From the NCBI GenBank assembly GCA_019104865.1, contig JAHRWZ010000004.1:1-57622 (forward strand): a DNA stretch of 57,622 nt, written 5' to 3'. Position 1 is the stretch's first letter; each line of letters starts with the position of its first letter. The notes beneath the pieces are model-generated. The model saw nothing but the letters and a program-made list of their open reading frames with translations, ran no database searches and was not told the origin of the DNA. The position numbers and the translations under genes were made by a program. Positions 9,448 through 16,703 of the stretch are shown here, piece by piece. This DNA comes from Castellaniella sp. (GTDB lineage: Bacteria; Pseudomonadota; Gammaproteobacteria; Burkholderiales; Burkholderiaceae_B).

Positions 9448-9651
9448 TCAGGTGGGGACCTTGCGCAGCATCTCGGTGCCGACCTGGCCCTGGGCGATTT
9501 CGCGCAGCGCGGTGACCGTGGGCTTGTTGTGGCTCTGGATGTGCGATTCATGACCCTGGGCCAGTTCGCGGGCGCGATAGGTGGCCACCAGGGTGAGGTC
9601 GAAACGGTTGGGGACCTGCTTGAGGCAGTCTTCTACAGTGATGCGGGCCAT
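9448..9651 (-). CDS. rpoZ: RNA polymerase omega subunit
   Basis: A 67-residue protein starting [30 protein letters not shown], the full signature of bacterial omega, which binds and stabilises beta-prime and forms part of a ppGpp site on RNA polymerase. It is shorter than the 91-residue E. coli protein, as is usual in this group. It lies 11 bp after gmk and 18 bp before spoT, linking omega with the alarmone enzyme. Confidence 0.96.
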   Translation of the reverse strand: MARITVEDCLKQVPNRFDLTLVATYRARELAQGHESHIQSHNKPTVTALREIAQGQVGTEMLRKVPT

Positions 9652-9662
9652 GAGATTCCTGA

Positions 9663-10310
9663 TCAGCTTGCGTTGGTGATGGGTTTGCGGATGCCGAGTT
9701 GCATGAACAGGTCGGCATGGCGCACGGATTGCGCGGCATAGCGCAGGCGGGCCGCCGAAACGACGTCCCGCAATTGCTGTAACGCTACGCTAAATTCTTG
9801 ATTAATAATAACATATTCGCAGTCAGAGGCATGCGCCATTTCGCCCCCGGCTGCCAGCAAGCGGCGGGCGATGACCTGCGGTGCATCCTGGCCGCGTTTG
9901 TTCAGCCGGGTCTCCAGCGCCTCGATCGAGGGCGGGAGAATGAAAATGCCGATCGCCTGCGGATAGTGGTGGCGGACCTGCAGGGCGCCTTGCCAGTCGA
10001 TTTCCAGGATGATGTCGGTGTCGTTGGCAATGGCTTGGGCCACGCGATCGCGCGGAGTGCCATAGAAATTGCCGTGGACCTCGGCCCATTCCAGCATGTC
10101 GCCGCGTTCGCGCATCGCCTGGAAGGTTTCCACCGAGACGAACCGGTAGTGTTCCTTGTCGCGTTCACCCGGCCGCGGGGCCCGCGTGGTGCAGGAAATC
10201 GACAGCGACAGGCTGGGATCCTGGGCCAGCAGGGCGTTGACTAGGCTGGATTTTCCCGCCCCGCTGGGGGCGACCACCATGAAGATATTGCCAGCGTGCT
10301 GTGTCGTCAT
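9663..10310 (-). CDS. gmk: Guanylate kinase
   Basis: Phosphorylates GMP to GDP with ATP. The 215 residues begin [28 protein letters not shown]. The P-loop APSGAGKS is at residues 14-21, followed by the GMP-binding TTRAPRPGE block and the [13 protein letters not shown] block typical of the GMP-binding domain. It lies 33 bp downstream of the unknown 110-aa gene and 11 bp upstream of rpoZ, and is probably transcribed with both and with spoT. Confidence 0.96.
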   Translation of the reverse strand: MTTQHAGNIFMVVAPSGAGKSSLVNALLAQDPSLSLSISCTTRAPRPGERDKEHYRFVSVETFQAMRERGDMLEWAEVHGNFYGTPRDRVAQAIANDTDIILEIDWQGALQVRHHYPQAIGIFILPPSIEALETRLNKRGQDAPQVIARRLLAAGGEMAHASDCEYVIINQEFSVALQQLRDVVSAARLRYAAQSVRHADLFMQLGIRKPITNAS

Positions 10311-10343
10311 ATCCGGGTTCCGTCAGTGTGTTGGCGCGTCTGG

Positions 10344-10676
10344 TCAGGACGCCACGTTTGCGGCGGGATCCTGACCCAGTTCGGCCAGCGTGTCGGCGTA
10401 GGCCTGCGGCCCGGTGCACAGAAAGACGATGGCGTCGCCGGGGTTCAGGTTGAAGAGCACGTCCTGAATCTGTTCGGATGCATCGTCGCCATCGTGGATG
10501 GCCGCCACGTGTACGTCGCCTTCGCCCTGGAACTGTTCGGCCGGCACCAGATCGGCCACCTGCTCGACGTCCGCGTCGCGCTGCGCGACGTAGACGCGGA
10601 AAGGCAGGTCTTCCAGGGTAATGTCCAGGATCAGCCCTTGGTCCAGATGGGCAATCAGTCGGCTGTCAAGCGGCAT
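10344..10676 (-). CDS. Unrecognised 110-aa acidic protein upstream of gmk
   Basis: I do not recognise a family. The 110-residue frame starts MPLDSRLIAHLDQGLILDITLEDLPFRVYVAQRD; it is acidic, has no signal peptide or membrane segment, and has few cysteines. Coding character is supported by strong third-position GC, the position directly ahead of gmk-rpoZ-spoT, and a perfect TATAAT box 30 bp upstream. In many relatives yicC occupies this place before gmk; here yicC is 24 kb away. It may be a lineage-specific regulator or a small cytosolic protein; no function is proposed. Confidence 0.7.
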   Translation of the reverse strand: MPLDSRLIAHLDQGLILDITLEDLPFRVYVAQRDADVEQVADLVPAEQFQGEGDVHVAAIHDGDDASEQIQDVLFNLNPGDAIVFLCTGPQAYADTLAELGQDPAANVAS

Positions 10677-10705
10677 GGGATCAGGTGCGACGAAAAGGGC
10701 TTTTG

Positions 10706-10711
10706 ATTATA
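10706..10711 (-). promoter_or_regulatory. Perfect -10 box (TATAAT) for the gmk-rpoZ-spoT operon
   Basis: Read on the minus strand, TATAAT lies 30 bp before the ATG of the 110-aa gene and after the end of xthA. At 17 bp spacing the -35 hexamer would be CATGAG, a poor match, so the promoter may be weak or activator-assisted. Confidence 0.5.
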
Positions 10712-10724
10712 AACGGTCCCGGCG

Positions 10725-11510
10725 TCAGCTCATGTCGAAGCGGGCGACCACGGGGGCGTGGTCCGACGGCTTTTCCCACCCGCGCGGTGTCTTGTCCACC
10801 ACGCATTCGGTGCAGCGTGCGGCCAGATCTGGCGTTGCCAGGATGTGATCGATCCGGACGCCCATGTTGCGGCGGAACGCCATCTGACGGTAATCCCACC
10901 AGCTGAAGATCTTGGGTGCCTGATCGAACAGCCGGAAAGTATCCCGCAGTCCCAGGTCGAGCAGGGATCGGAATGCCTTGCGTTCCGGTTCCGACACCAG
11001 GATGTTGCCGACCCAGGCTTCCGGGTCGTGCACGTCCGCGTCGGTCGGGGCGACGTTGTAGTCCCCCAGGATGGCCAGGTCCGGGTGGCGCTCGATTTCG
11101 GCGTTCAGCCAGCGCTGCAGGGCCTGGAACCAGTCCAGCTTGTAGGCGTATTTATCGCTGCCAACCGCCTGGCCATTGGGACAATAGGCGCTGATGACGC
11201 GCACAGGAAGGCCGGCCGGATCGGTCAGCGTGGCGGCGATGATGCGCTGCTGTGGATCGTCGTAGCCGGGGATGTTGCGCTGCACGTCCACCAGCGGTGT
11301 CCGACTGAGGATCGCCACCCCGTTGTAGGTCTTCTGGCCCGCCCAGCAGGCGTGGTAGCCGATCTCCCGCAGCGCATCGTGCGGAAATTTCTCGTCGGGC
11401 AGCTTCAGTTCCTGCAGACACAGGGCATCGACCGGGTTCGCCTGTAGCCAGTCGATGACGTGGCCCAGGCGGACGTTGAGGGAGTTGACGTTCCAGGTGG
11501 CGAGTTTCAT
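10725..11510 (-). CDS. xthA: Exodeoxyribonuclease III (AP endonuclease)
   Basis: Incises abasic sites and degrades duplex DNA 3' to 5' in base-excision repair. From ATG 11510 the protein has 261 residues and starts MKLATWNVNSLNVRL. Catalytic blocks are LQELKLPDEKFP (Glu34, metal ligand), GDYNVAPTDADVHDP, and the C-terminal RIDHILAT and SDHAPVVA (catalytic His). An upstream ATG at 11537 would add nine poorly conserved residues and is rejected. Orientation and spacing suggest its own promoter, in the AT-rich DNA just upstream. Confidence 0.95.
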   Translation of the reverse strand: MKLATWNVNSLNVRLGHVIDWLQANPVDALCLQELKLPDEKFPHDALREIGYHACWAGQKTYNGVAILSRTPLVDVQRNIPGYDDPQQRIIAATLTDPAGLPVRVISAYCPNGQAVGSDKYAYKLDWFQALQRWLNAEIERHPDLAILGDYNVAPTDADVHDPEAWVGNILVSEPERKAFRSLLDLGLRDTFRLFDQAPKIFSWWDYRQMAFRRNMGVRIDHILATPDLAARCTECVVDKTPRGWEKPSDHAPVVARFDMS

Positions 11511-11803
11511 TCGATTGATAAATCTGTTGTTAATCAAATGGTTATCACATCATCACACGCCTGCTTTTCAGGCCGGCTACCCAATTTGAGCCTGGTGGGC
11601 GGTTTTTCATCGTGTTGCGTGAATACGACTATGGTATCAGCACGGTGCCTTGTTTCGCTCGATCATGGCGTGCAGGCTGGTGGCCAAACTCGCCAACAAG
11701 CTGGACGTGTCTGCGCCTGTGGTCAGCGGCAATTCATGGGGACCCAGGCGGAGCCTCCGCTTCAAAGCCTGTGACTACAATGGAGGCTCATATAAGGAGT
11801 CTT
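11511..11803. other. AT-richer intergenic patch upstream of the 88-aa gene
   Basis: The first 50 bp are notably AT-rich (TTAATCAAATGG, TTATCACATCATC) and contain the inverted pair TTGAT...ATCAA around 11515-11541, plausibly promoter DNA for xthA. The rest contains short open frames on the plus strand without ribosome sites or family resemblance; I do not call a gene. TACAAT at 11776-11781 could be a -10 for the following gene but lacks a -35. Confidence 0.4.
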
Positions 11804-12070
11804 ATGTTGGAATTTCAGCCCGGAGCACGGGCGCATCTTTTGAAGATTCATGCCCTGTCCACAGATGGGGACGGCAATGAAGTGTTTGTAGGTATGACGC
11901 TCAAGGAGTCGGTTTGGTACCAGCTCTACCTTGAAGAATCATTTAACGGAGAAACCGATCGCACTGACGGTTCGCAAGAAAGGTATCTTGCCCTACACGA
12001 CAAGCACGAGGACGCGCGACAGACCGTGATAGCTGACGAATCGCATTCTCACAAGCCGATCGTGCAGTAG
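11804..12070 (+). CDS. Unrecognised 88-aa protein
   Basis: I do not recognise this protein. A strong Shine-Dalgarno, AAGGAG (11794-11799), lies five bases before ATG 11804. The product begins MLEFQPGARAHLLKIHALST; it is acidic and hydrophilic, has no signal peptide or cysteine, and its tail is rich in Asp, Glu and His. Codon use is less GC-biased than in neighbouring operons. A strong intrinsic terminator follows 21 bp after the stop, so this looks like a real one-gene transcript in a patch of atypical base composition, possibly acquired. Confidence 0.65.
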   Translation: MLEFQPGARAHLLKIHALSTDGDGNEVFVGMTLKESVWYQLYLEESFNGETDRTDGSQERYLALHDKHEDARQTVIADESHSHKPIVQ

Positions 12071-12091
12071 CTGCTGCGGTCCTCCACAGAA

Positions 12092-12123
12092 AATCCCCGC
12101 TCGATGGCGGGGATTCGTTTTTT
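12092..12123. terminator. Strong intrinsic terminator, bidirectional
   Basis: A perfect 9-bp stem, AATCCCCGC (12092-12100) with GCGGGGATT (12107-12115), with loop TCGATG, is followed on the plus strand by CG and six T (12118-12123). Read on the minus strand the same stem is followed by TTTT. It ends the 88-aa gene and could also end any minus-strand transcript from the right. Confidence 0.88.
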
Positions 12124-12290
12124 CAGAACGTAAGAGCCCGGACGTATTTTCTCGTTTTCTGTCCCGCTTTTCCAGACCCAATGTCCCGCAAGCGAGACAC
12201 GGAGTACTCCGCAGCTGCTCCAGATACCTCTGCTGCCCGTACAATCAGCGCCGTGTCGTGCTCGACGAGCGCGTCCAGTACCCGCTTCAC
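12123..12290 (-). CDS. Possible short ORF (55 aa) or gene remnant
   Basis: From GTG 12290 the minus strand encodes a 55-residue frame, MKRVLDALVEHDTALIVRAA followed by an Ala-rich and then basic tail, ending at the terminator hairpin. The frame is open a further seven codons upstream to a TGA. The amino-acid pattern (amphipathic, Ala-rich, basic end) looks protein-like, but there is no good ribosome site and no family match. It may be a small gene, the 3' remnant of a decayed gene, or chance. Confidence 0.25.
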   Translation of the reverse strand: MKRVLDALVEHDTALIVRAAEVSGAAAEYSVSRLRDIGSGKAGQKTRKYVRALTF

Positions 12291-12389
12291 GGCTTTCCGC
12301 GTAGCCGCTTTTTCGGGAGGAGGTCAAAGACATCTGTGCGTGGCCGTCTGGTGTGTGGCTCCTTCCTTGCAATGACAGTCTCGCGCCAT

Positions 12390-13142
12390 CTAACGTTGTC
12401 GACGCGTTGGCATCCACCTCAGGAAGGTTCGCTCGAACAGGTTGATCAGGCCGATTCCTGCGACCGTGAACAGGGTGATGGACAACAGTGCGGCAAAGAC
12501 CAGCGGCGTATCCAGGTTGAACTGGCCACTCAGCACCAAGTAACCGATGCCGCGATTGCCGCCGATGAACTCCCCTACGATGGATCCGGCGAGCGCCAGT
12601 GGAAAGGAGACCTTCAAGGCATCTACGAGATAAGGTAATGCATGCATGAGCCGTACCTTGAAGAAGATTCTGGTCGCGTTGCCACCATAGAGCCTGGAAA
12701 GATCCAGAATGTCGGTATCGATCTCGCTTAGCCCCGTCAATGCATTGACGAAAATCGGGAACAGGCACAATAAAAAGGCCAGGACAATTTTCGACTCGGA
12801 TCCCAAGCCAAACCAGATGACGAGCAGCGGTGCGATTGCGATCTTCGGAATGCCGTTGAATGCGGCCAGTGCAGGCTCCACGATGACCCTCAGCCCGCGG
12901 ATGTAGAGCACTAGCAAGGCAAGAAAGATTCCTGCCGCCAGGCCGGCTCCCAGTCCCACCAGCGTGGTGACCGCGGTGACAGCGAGGTTCTCCATCTGCA
13001 GGGCGAAGGTTTGGGCGAACTTGAGCCCGATTTGCGACGGCAGCGGCAGTGCGTAATCCGGGATGTGCATGGCAGGCGCGCCATACTGCCAGGTGAGCAA
13101 TGCCAGGGCCACGACACCGAGCACTTTGGCGAGGTTGCGCAT
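12390..13142 (-). CDS. ABC transporter permease, SsuC/TauC/ThiX type
   Basis: Inner-membrane subunit of an importer. It has 250 residues and about six hydrophobic helices. The EAA-type coupling loop is recognisable as LSRLYGGNATRIFFKVRLMHALPYL (residues about 148-172). The N-terminus MRNLAKVLGVVALALLTWQYGAP fits the SsuC/TauC/ThiX subfamily (nitrate, sulfonate, thiamine-precursor and related substrates). It is the last gene of a three-gene operon, 17 bp after the ATPase. GAGGG just before the ATG serves as ribosome site. The substrate cannot be read from the permease. Confidence 0.88.
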   Translation of the reverse strand: MRNLAKVLGVVALALLTWQYGAPAMHIPDYALPLPSQIGLKFAQTFALQMENLAVTAVTTLVGLGAGLAAGIFLALLVLYIRGLRVIVEPALAAFNGIPKIAIAPLLVIWFGLGSESKIVLAFLLCLFPIFVNALTGLSEIDTDILDLSRLYGGNATRIFFKVRLMHALPYLVDALKVSFPLALAGSIVGEFIGGNRGIGYLVLSGQFNLDTPLVFAALLSITLFTVAGIGLINLFERTFLRWMPTRRQR

Positions 13143-13159
13143 GTTCCCTCTTTATACCG

Positions 13160-13909
13160 TCAAGCACCGATCTGGGCGCGGATGAACGCCGTCAGCCGGA
13201 TGAATTCAGGAGACTCGAGCATCGCGGGCACCCGAGGTCGTGGCAGATCGATTGCCAGCTCGCATTGGACGCGGCCTGGACGCCTGGTCAGCACAACGAC
13301 GCGGTCAGACAGCAGCACGGCCTCGGTGATGCTGTGCGTGACAAAGAGTACGGTACAGTGCGAGGCTGCGCGCAGAAGCTGCTGCAGCTCGAACCCCAGG
13401 CGTTCACGCGTCATCACGTCCAGCGCCGCAAAGGGCTCGTCCATGAGAATCAACGACGGCTCGGTGATGAGCGCCCGACACAGCGCGACGCGTTGCTGCA
13501 TGCCGCCTGACAGCTGGTATGGGTAATGGTGCTCAAATCCCGAGAGCCCCGTGAGCGCCAGGAGTTCTAGCGCCCGTGCGCGGTGATCTTGAACCGGGCG
13601 CCCGCTGATCTCGATGGTGAAGAGCACATTGTCCAGGACAGTACGCCAATCCAGCAACACTGGCTGCTGGAACACCATGCTGGCATCCCGGACAGGGCGG
13701 CTGACAGGCACTCCCCCTACTTCGATCATCCCCGTGGATGCAGGGATCAAACCGGCAAGAAGGCGCAGGAGAGTCGATTTGCCGCAGCCGCTGGGCCCCA
13801 CAAGCGAAACGAAGGTATCAGTTTCGACATCCAGATCGATGTCGGTCAGGGCCAAAACCCCTGTGCCGAAGCGTTTGCTCAGGCCCTTTGTACGGACGGC
13901 AGTGCTCAC
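13160..13909 (-). CDS. ABC transporter ATP-binding protein, SsuB/TauB type
   Basis: Energises the NMT1-type importer. It has 249 residues with GTG start at 13909. Walker A is GPSGCGKST (about residues 39-47), Q-loop MVFQQPVLLDW, signature LSGGMQQR, Walker B LILMDEPFAALD, and switch histidine in VTHSITEA. It begins 9 bp after the stop of the binding-protein gene and ends 17 bp before the permease gene, so the three are one transcript. Confidence 0.9.
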   Translation of the reverse strand: MSTAVRTKGLSKRFGTGVLALTDIDLDVETDTFVSLVGPSGCGKSTLLRLLAGLIPASTGMIEVGGVPVSRPVRDASMVFQQPVLLDWRTVLDNVLFTIEISGRPVQDHRARALELLALTGLSGFEHHYPYQLSGGMQQRVALCRALITEPSLILMDEPFAALDVMTRERLGFELQQLLRAASHCTVLFVTHSITEAVLLSDRVVVLTRRPGRVQCELAIDLPRPRVPAMLESPEFIRLTAFIRAQIGA

Positions 13910-13918
13910 GAGGGCAGC

Positions 13919-14920
13919 CTACGGCGTCGTAAGCACGCGGTCAAAGACGTCATCCGGTTTTACGTGGACAACATCCAGGTTCAGCGCCTTTCCGACCGCG
14001 CTGATCGTATCCTGCAGCCGTGCTGCCGTGGCAACCCCATACCCGGTTCGCCTCATGGATTCGGTATTCATCGCCTTGACAGACTGGCTCCATTGGCGCA
14101 ACAGCGTGTCGTAGTCGAGTGCCGGATTATGTTGCGCCATGCTGCGTGCGGCTTCGTCGGGATGTTCGAACGAATACAACACGGCCTCACGCGTTGCCTG
14201 CGCGAAACGGCGGACTTCGTCGGGATGGTTCTTCAGCGTATCGGCGCGTGTCACCAGCCAGTGGCCGTAGACCTTGTACCCCCAATCGGCAAAAAGCGTG
14301 AAATACACTGTTTGACCATGTGGTGTCACGACGTGCTGCAGCGCCGGCACGACCCCATCGATAGAGGCTGTGATCAGATCCACCTTGCCGCCCAGCAATA
14401 GGGAGAAATGGACCGAGGGATCGGCCAGAGCCCAGTGCACCGGCATGCCTTGCAGATGGTTCTCGGCCAATAGCATCTGGAAGATCCCGCGGGTGCTGTC
14501 AGCCGGCGACACGGCGATGCGCTTGTCGCGCAGCGATTCAAGGGTTGGATAGGGCTTGAGTGAGGCAAACCCCATGGTGAGCTTGTCCATGTAGACGAAA
14601 AAGCCACGGACCTGCGAACCTTTGGCAGCAGCCTGAACGACAGGTGCGGCATCCGCCAGACCATAGTCAGCTTTCCCGCCGTCGATGGCAGAGATCACGT
14701 AATTGCTGCCCGTCGACGGCAAAATGTCGAGATTGAAGCCGGCCTGCCGGTAATAACCTTTGTCCAGCCCCAGGAAGAAAGGGGCATACTTGCCGATGAA
14801 AGTATAGTTGGTGAGGAACGTGATGTCCTTGAGCGGCGCAGCCGCAGCGCGTTGCGCCAGTGTTGCGGCCATGCACAACAGCAAGCTCGCGCACAGGCGA
14901 GCGATCCCGAATGGTTTCAA
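13919..14920 (-). CDS. NMT1/THI5-like substrate-binding protein of an ABC importer
   Basis: Periplasmic solute receptor. It has 333 residues; the first 27 form a Sec signal peptide (MKPFGIARLCASLLLCMAAT, Ala-rich cleavage region). The mature part starts LKDITFLTNYTFIGKYAPFF, and YYRQAGFNLDILPSTGS is typical of the NMT1/SsuA-like fold that binds pyrimidine thiamine precursors, sulfonates, taurine, nitrate or purine-related compounds. I see no thiamin box upstream, so a ThiY role is not supported. It is the first gene of the operon, behind a leader with an intrinsic terminator 25 bp before the ATG. The substrate is unknown. Confidence 0.82.
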   Translation of the reverse strand: MKPFGIARLCASLLLCMAATLAQRAAAAPLKDITFLTNYTFIGKYAPFFLGLDKGYYRQAGFNLDILPSTGSNYVISAIDGGKADYGLADAAPVVQAAAKGSQVRGFFVYMDKLTMGFASLKPYPTLESLRDKRIAVSPADSTRGIFQMLLAENHLQGMPVHWALADPSVHFSLLLGGKVDLITASIDGVVPALQHVVTPHGQTVYFTLFADWGYKVYGHWLVTRADTLKNHPDEVRRFAQATREAVLYSFEHPDEAARSMAQHNPALDYDTLLRQWSQSVKAMNTESMRRTGYGVATAARLQDTISAVGKALNLDVVHVKPDDVFDRVLTTP

Positions 14921-14935
14921 TGGTCTTCCCTGATT

Positions 14936-14967
14936 GAAAAGAAGAAGCCGGCTCCGGTGCGCCGGCT
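14936..14967 (-). terminator. Intrinsic terminator (attenuator) in the leader of the NMT1-type operon
   Basis: On the minus strand a 7-bp perfect stem, AGCCGGC (14967-14961) with GCCGGCT (14952-14946), has an 8-nt loop GCACCGGA and is followed by TCTTCTTTTC. It lies 25 bp upstream of the start codon, that is, between any leader promoter and the first gene. No minus-strand gene ends just upstream of it that it could serve. Its position fits regulated premature termination. Confidence 0.65.
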
Positions 14968-15240
14968 GTTAGGCCGTTTGGCAGGCGTCAACGTGCAACG
15001 GCTCATTATAAGGAAGCTGCCCTCGCAAGTGGCGGTTGCGGCGCCAAACAGCCTCAAGGGGGCGCCCATGCGAACGCGCCAGCCGAACCTTCTCGTCGCT
15101 GCCACCCTCCTGCGGCACGAGGCCGGGCGGCGTGAAGCTAGAGCCTTTATGCAAGTCGTCATTAATTGTGTTTGCCTGACTGCCATTACCCAAAAGAGTA
15201 CTGTCTTGCCAAGCATGTGGTTAATACGTCGTTGTTACCC
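14968..15240 (-). promoter_or_regulatory. Leader region of the NMT1-type operon, candidate cis-acting RNA
   Basis: No confident gene lies in this stretch. Read on the minus strand it contains a GCCGTT/AACGGC stem (15002-14997 with 14978-14973) just before the attenuator, and further upstream a GCCGCCC/GGGTGGC stem and other GC-rich pairings (about 15131-15060). A perfect TATAAT lies at 15010-15005, but a start about seven bases downstream would remove one arm of the nearer stem. A 70-80 codon open frame also crosses this area without a ribosome site. A ligand-sensing leader is inferred; I recognise no named riboswitch. Confidence 0.35.
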
Positions 15241-15270
15241 CCACTAAATGTCTGTTAGCGATCTGCCGGA

Positions 15271-15299
15271 TTGACATACCCGTTACCCGGACGTATAAA
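15271..15299 (+). promoter_or_regulatory. Near-consensus sigma70 promoter of the liv-type operon
   Basis: TTGACA (15271-15276), a 17-bp spacer and TATAAA (15294-15299) form an almost ideal housekeeping promoter 111 bp upstream of the first gene. TTGACA recurs at 15303-15308 and 15339-15344, each preceded by T, without good -10 boxes; these copies may be operator elements. TGCACCA-GCT-TGCTGCT (15375-15391) resembles an NtrC site at 12 of 14 positions. Confidence 0.7.
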
Positions 15300-15410
15300 A
15301 GTTTGACATTTGTAGTGTTTGGAGGACTTGGTGCGCGTTTGACAAATCATCTGGCAAGCCCTGGCGATGTGGTTTGCACCAGCTTGCTGCTTTGAAGGAG
15401 GAGCTTTTCA

Positions 15411-16673
15411 ATGAGCGATTTTCACAGCAGTTCAAATGGAATCAGTCGCCGCGCGGTGCTGAAGATGGCGGCGACGGCCGGGGTCGCGGTGATCTCGTCG
15501 CCTCGCCTGGTGTTTGCGCAGGGTGACCAGCCCGTCAAGCTCGGGGTCGACAACCCGCTGACCGGAACCTACTCCATCACCGGCCGAAATGAACTTCACG
15601 GCATGGAACTCGCCGTCGAGGAGATCAACGCCAAGGGTGGCATTCTGGGTCGTCCCGCCAAGCTGATCGTAGAGGATTCCACCAGTGGCGATGCGGGGGT
15701 CGCGGTCCAGAAGGCCCGCAAGCTGATAGAGCGCGACAAGGTTGATTTTCTGGTGGGCAACGTCAATTCCGGCCTGACCATCGCCATGTCCGCCGTCGCT
15801 TACGAAAAGGGCGTGTTCATGATGGACCCGGGCGGCCACGCCGACCCGATCACGGGCAAGAACTGCCACTGGAACGTCTACCAGGTGGATCCGTCCACCA
15901 CCTTGCTGGTCAACGCAATTGCACCGTCCCTGGTCCAGCGTTTCGGCAAGAAATTCTATTTCCTGGTCCCGGACTACGCGTTTGGCCATGGGCTGCTATC
16001 CGCTTATAAGGAAAATCTGAAGAAGCTGGGCGCGACCAATCTGGGGGCGGATCTGATTCCGTTGGGGACGACGGAATACTCCTCGTATCTGATCAAGGCG
16101 CAGGCTGCCAATCCGGACGTGATCGTGATCCTGCAAAACGGCGAAGACCAGACGAACGTCCTGAAGCAGGCGGTCCAGTTCGGCCTGGACAAACGCTTTC
16201 ACATCGCCGGTGCCAATGTCGAACTCGAAACGCTGGAAGCTCTGCCGCCCAGCTCCCGCATCGGCAACTGGGTGATCGAGTGGTACTGGAACCAGCCGGA
16301 CGTCCCGCACGTCAAGGAATTCGTCGACGCCATCAAGAAAAAAACCGGTCGCGTGCCGACGGCCCGGACCTGGTTCGGGCATACGGCCATCCATGCCTGT
16401 GCGCTGGCCGCCAACACGGCGAAGTCGCTCGAACCGATCAAGATGGCGCGGGCGCTCAACGGTTTCACCCTGCCGCCCGAAGTCGCCCTGCAGCCGCATC
16501 CCGCCACGTTCCGCGCGGACCAGCATCTGCTGATCGGTACGCTGTGGGCCGGCCATGCGCAAGCCGAGGGCAGCGCGTCCGACGATTTGTTCAAGGTTGA
16601 CGTCGTCATCGACAGTAAAACCATCGCACCGACAGTCGAAGAGACCGAGTGCAAGATGACCTGGCCGTCCTGA
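15411..16673 (+). CDS. Branched-chain amino-acid/amide-type ABC substrate-binding protein
   Basis: Periplasmic receptor, 420 residues, type I binding-protein fold (Peripla_BP_6). The N-terminus carries a Tat-like signal (SRRAVLK at residues 12-18, then a hydrophobic stretch ending near VFAQ), unlike the Sec signal of the LivK-type protein at 50.9 kb. Mature sequence VKLGVDNPLTGTYSITGRNELHGMELAVEEIN is typical. A strong Shine-Dalgarno, AAGGAGG (15395-15401), precedes ATG 15411. First gene of a five-gene operon. Relatives bind amino acids, urea or short amides, so the ligand is open. Confidence 0.87.
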   Translation: MSDFHSSSNGISRRAVLKMAATAGVAVISSPRLVFAQGDQPVKLGVDNPLTGTYSITGRNELHGMELAVEEINAKGGILGRPAKLIVEDSTSGDAGVAVQKARKLIERDKVDFLVGNVNSGLTIAMSAVAYEKGVFMMDPGGHADPITGKNCHWNVYQVDPSTTLLVNAIAPSLVQRFGKKFYFLVPDYAFGHGLLSAYKENLKKLGATNLGADLIPLGTTEYSSYLIKAQAANPDVIVILQNGEDQTNVLKQAVQFGLDKRFHIAGANVELETLEALPPSSRIGNWVIEWYWNQPDVPHVKEFVDAIKKKTGRVPTARTWFGHTAIHACALAANTAKSLEPIKMARALNGFTLPPEVALQPHPATFRADQHLLIGTLWAGHAQAEGSASDDLFKVDVVIDSKTIAPTVEETECKMTWPS

Positions 16674-16703
16674 TCCACACGCCGACTCTAAGGAGGGGAG
16701 AGC

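Noticed and set aside
12049..13167. 372-codon minus-strand frame overlapping the ABC permease
   Set aside because: Same strand but a different frame from the permease, which has the correct family sequence; the longer frame is low-complexity.
14969..15193. 74-codon minus-strand gene in the NMT1-type operon leader
   Set aside because: TTG start, no ribosome site, no family resemblance, and it overlaps strong RNA stems.
14920..15240. Thiamin (THI-box) riboswitch upstream of the NMT1-type operon
   Set aside because: The conserved CTGAGA and the downstream pyrophosphate-helix sequence are absent.
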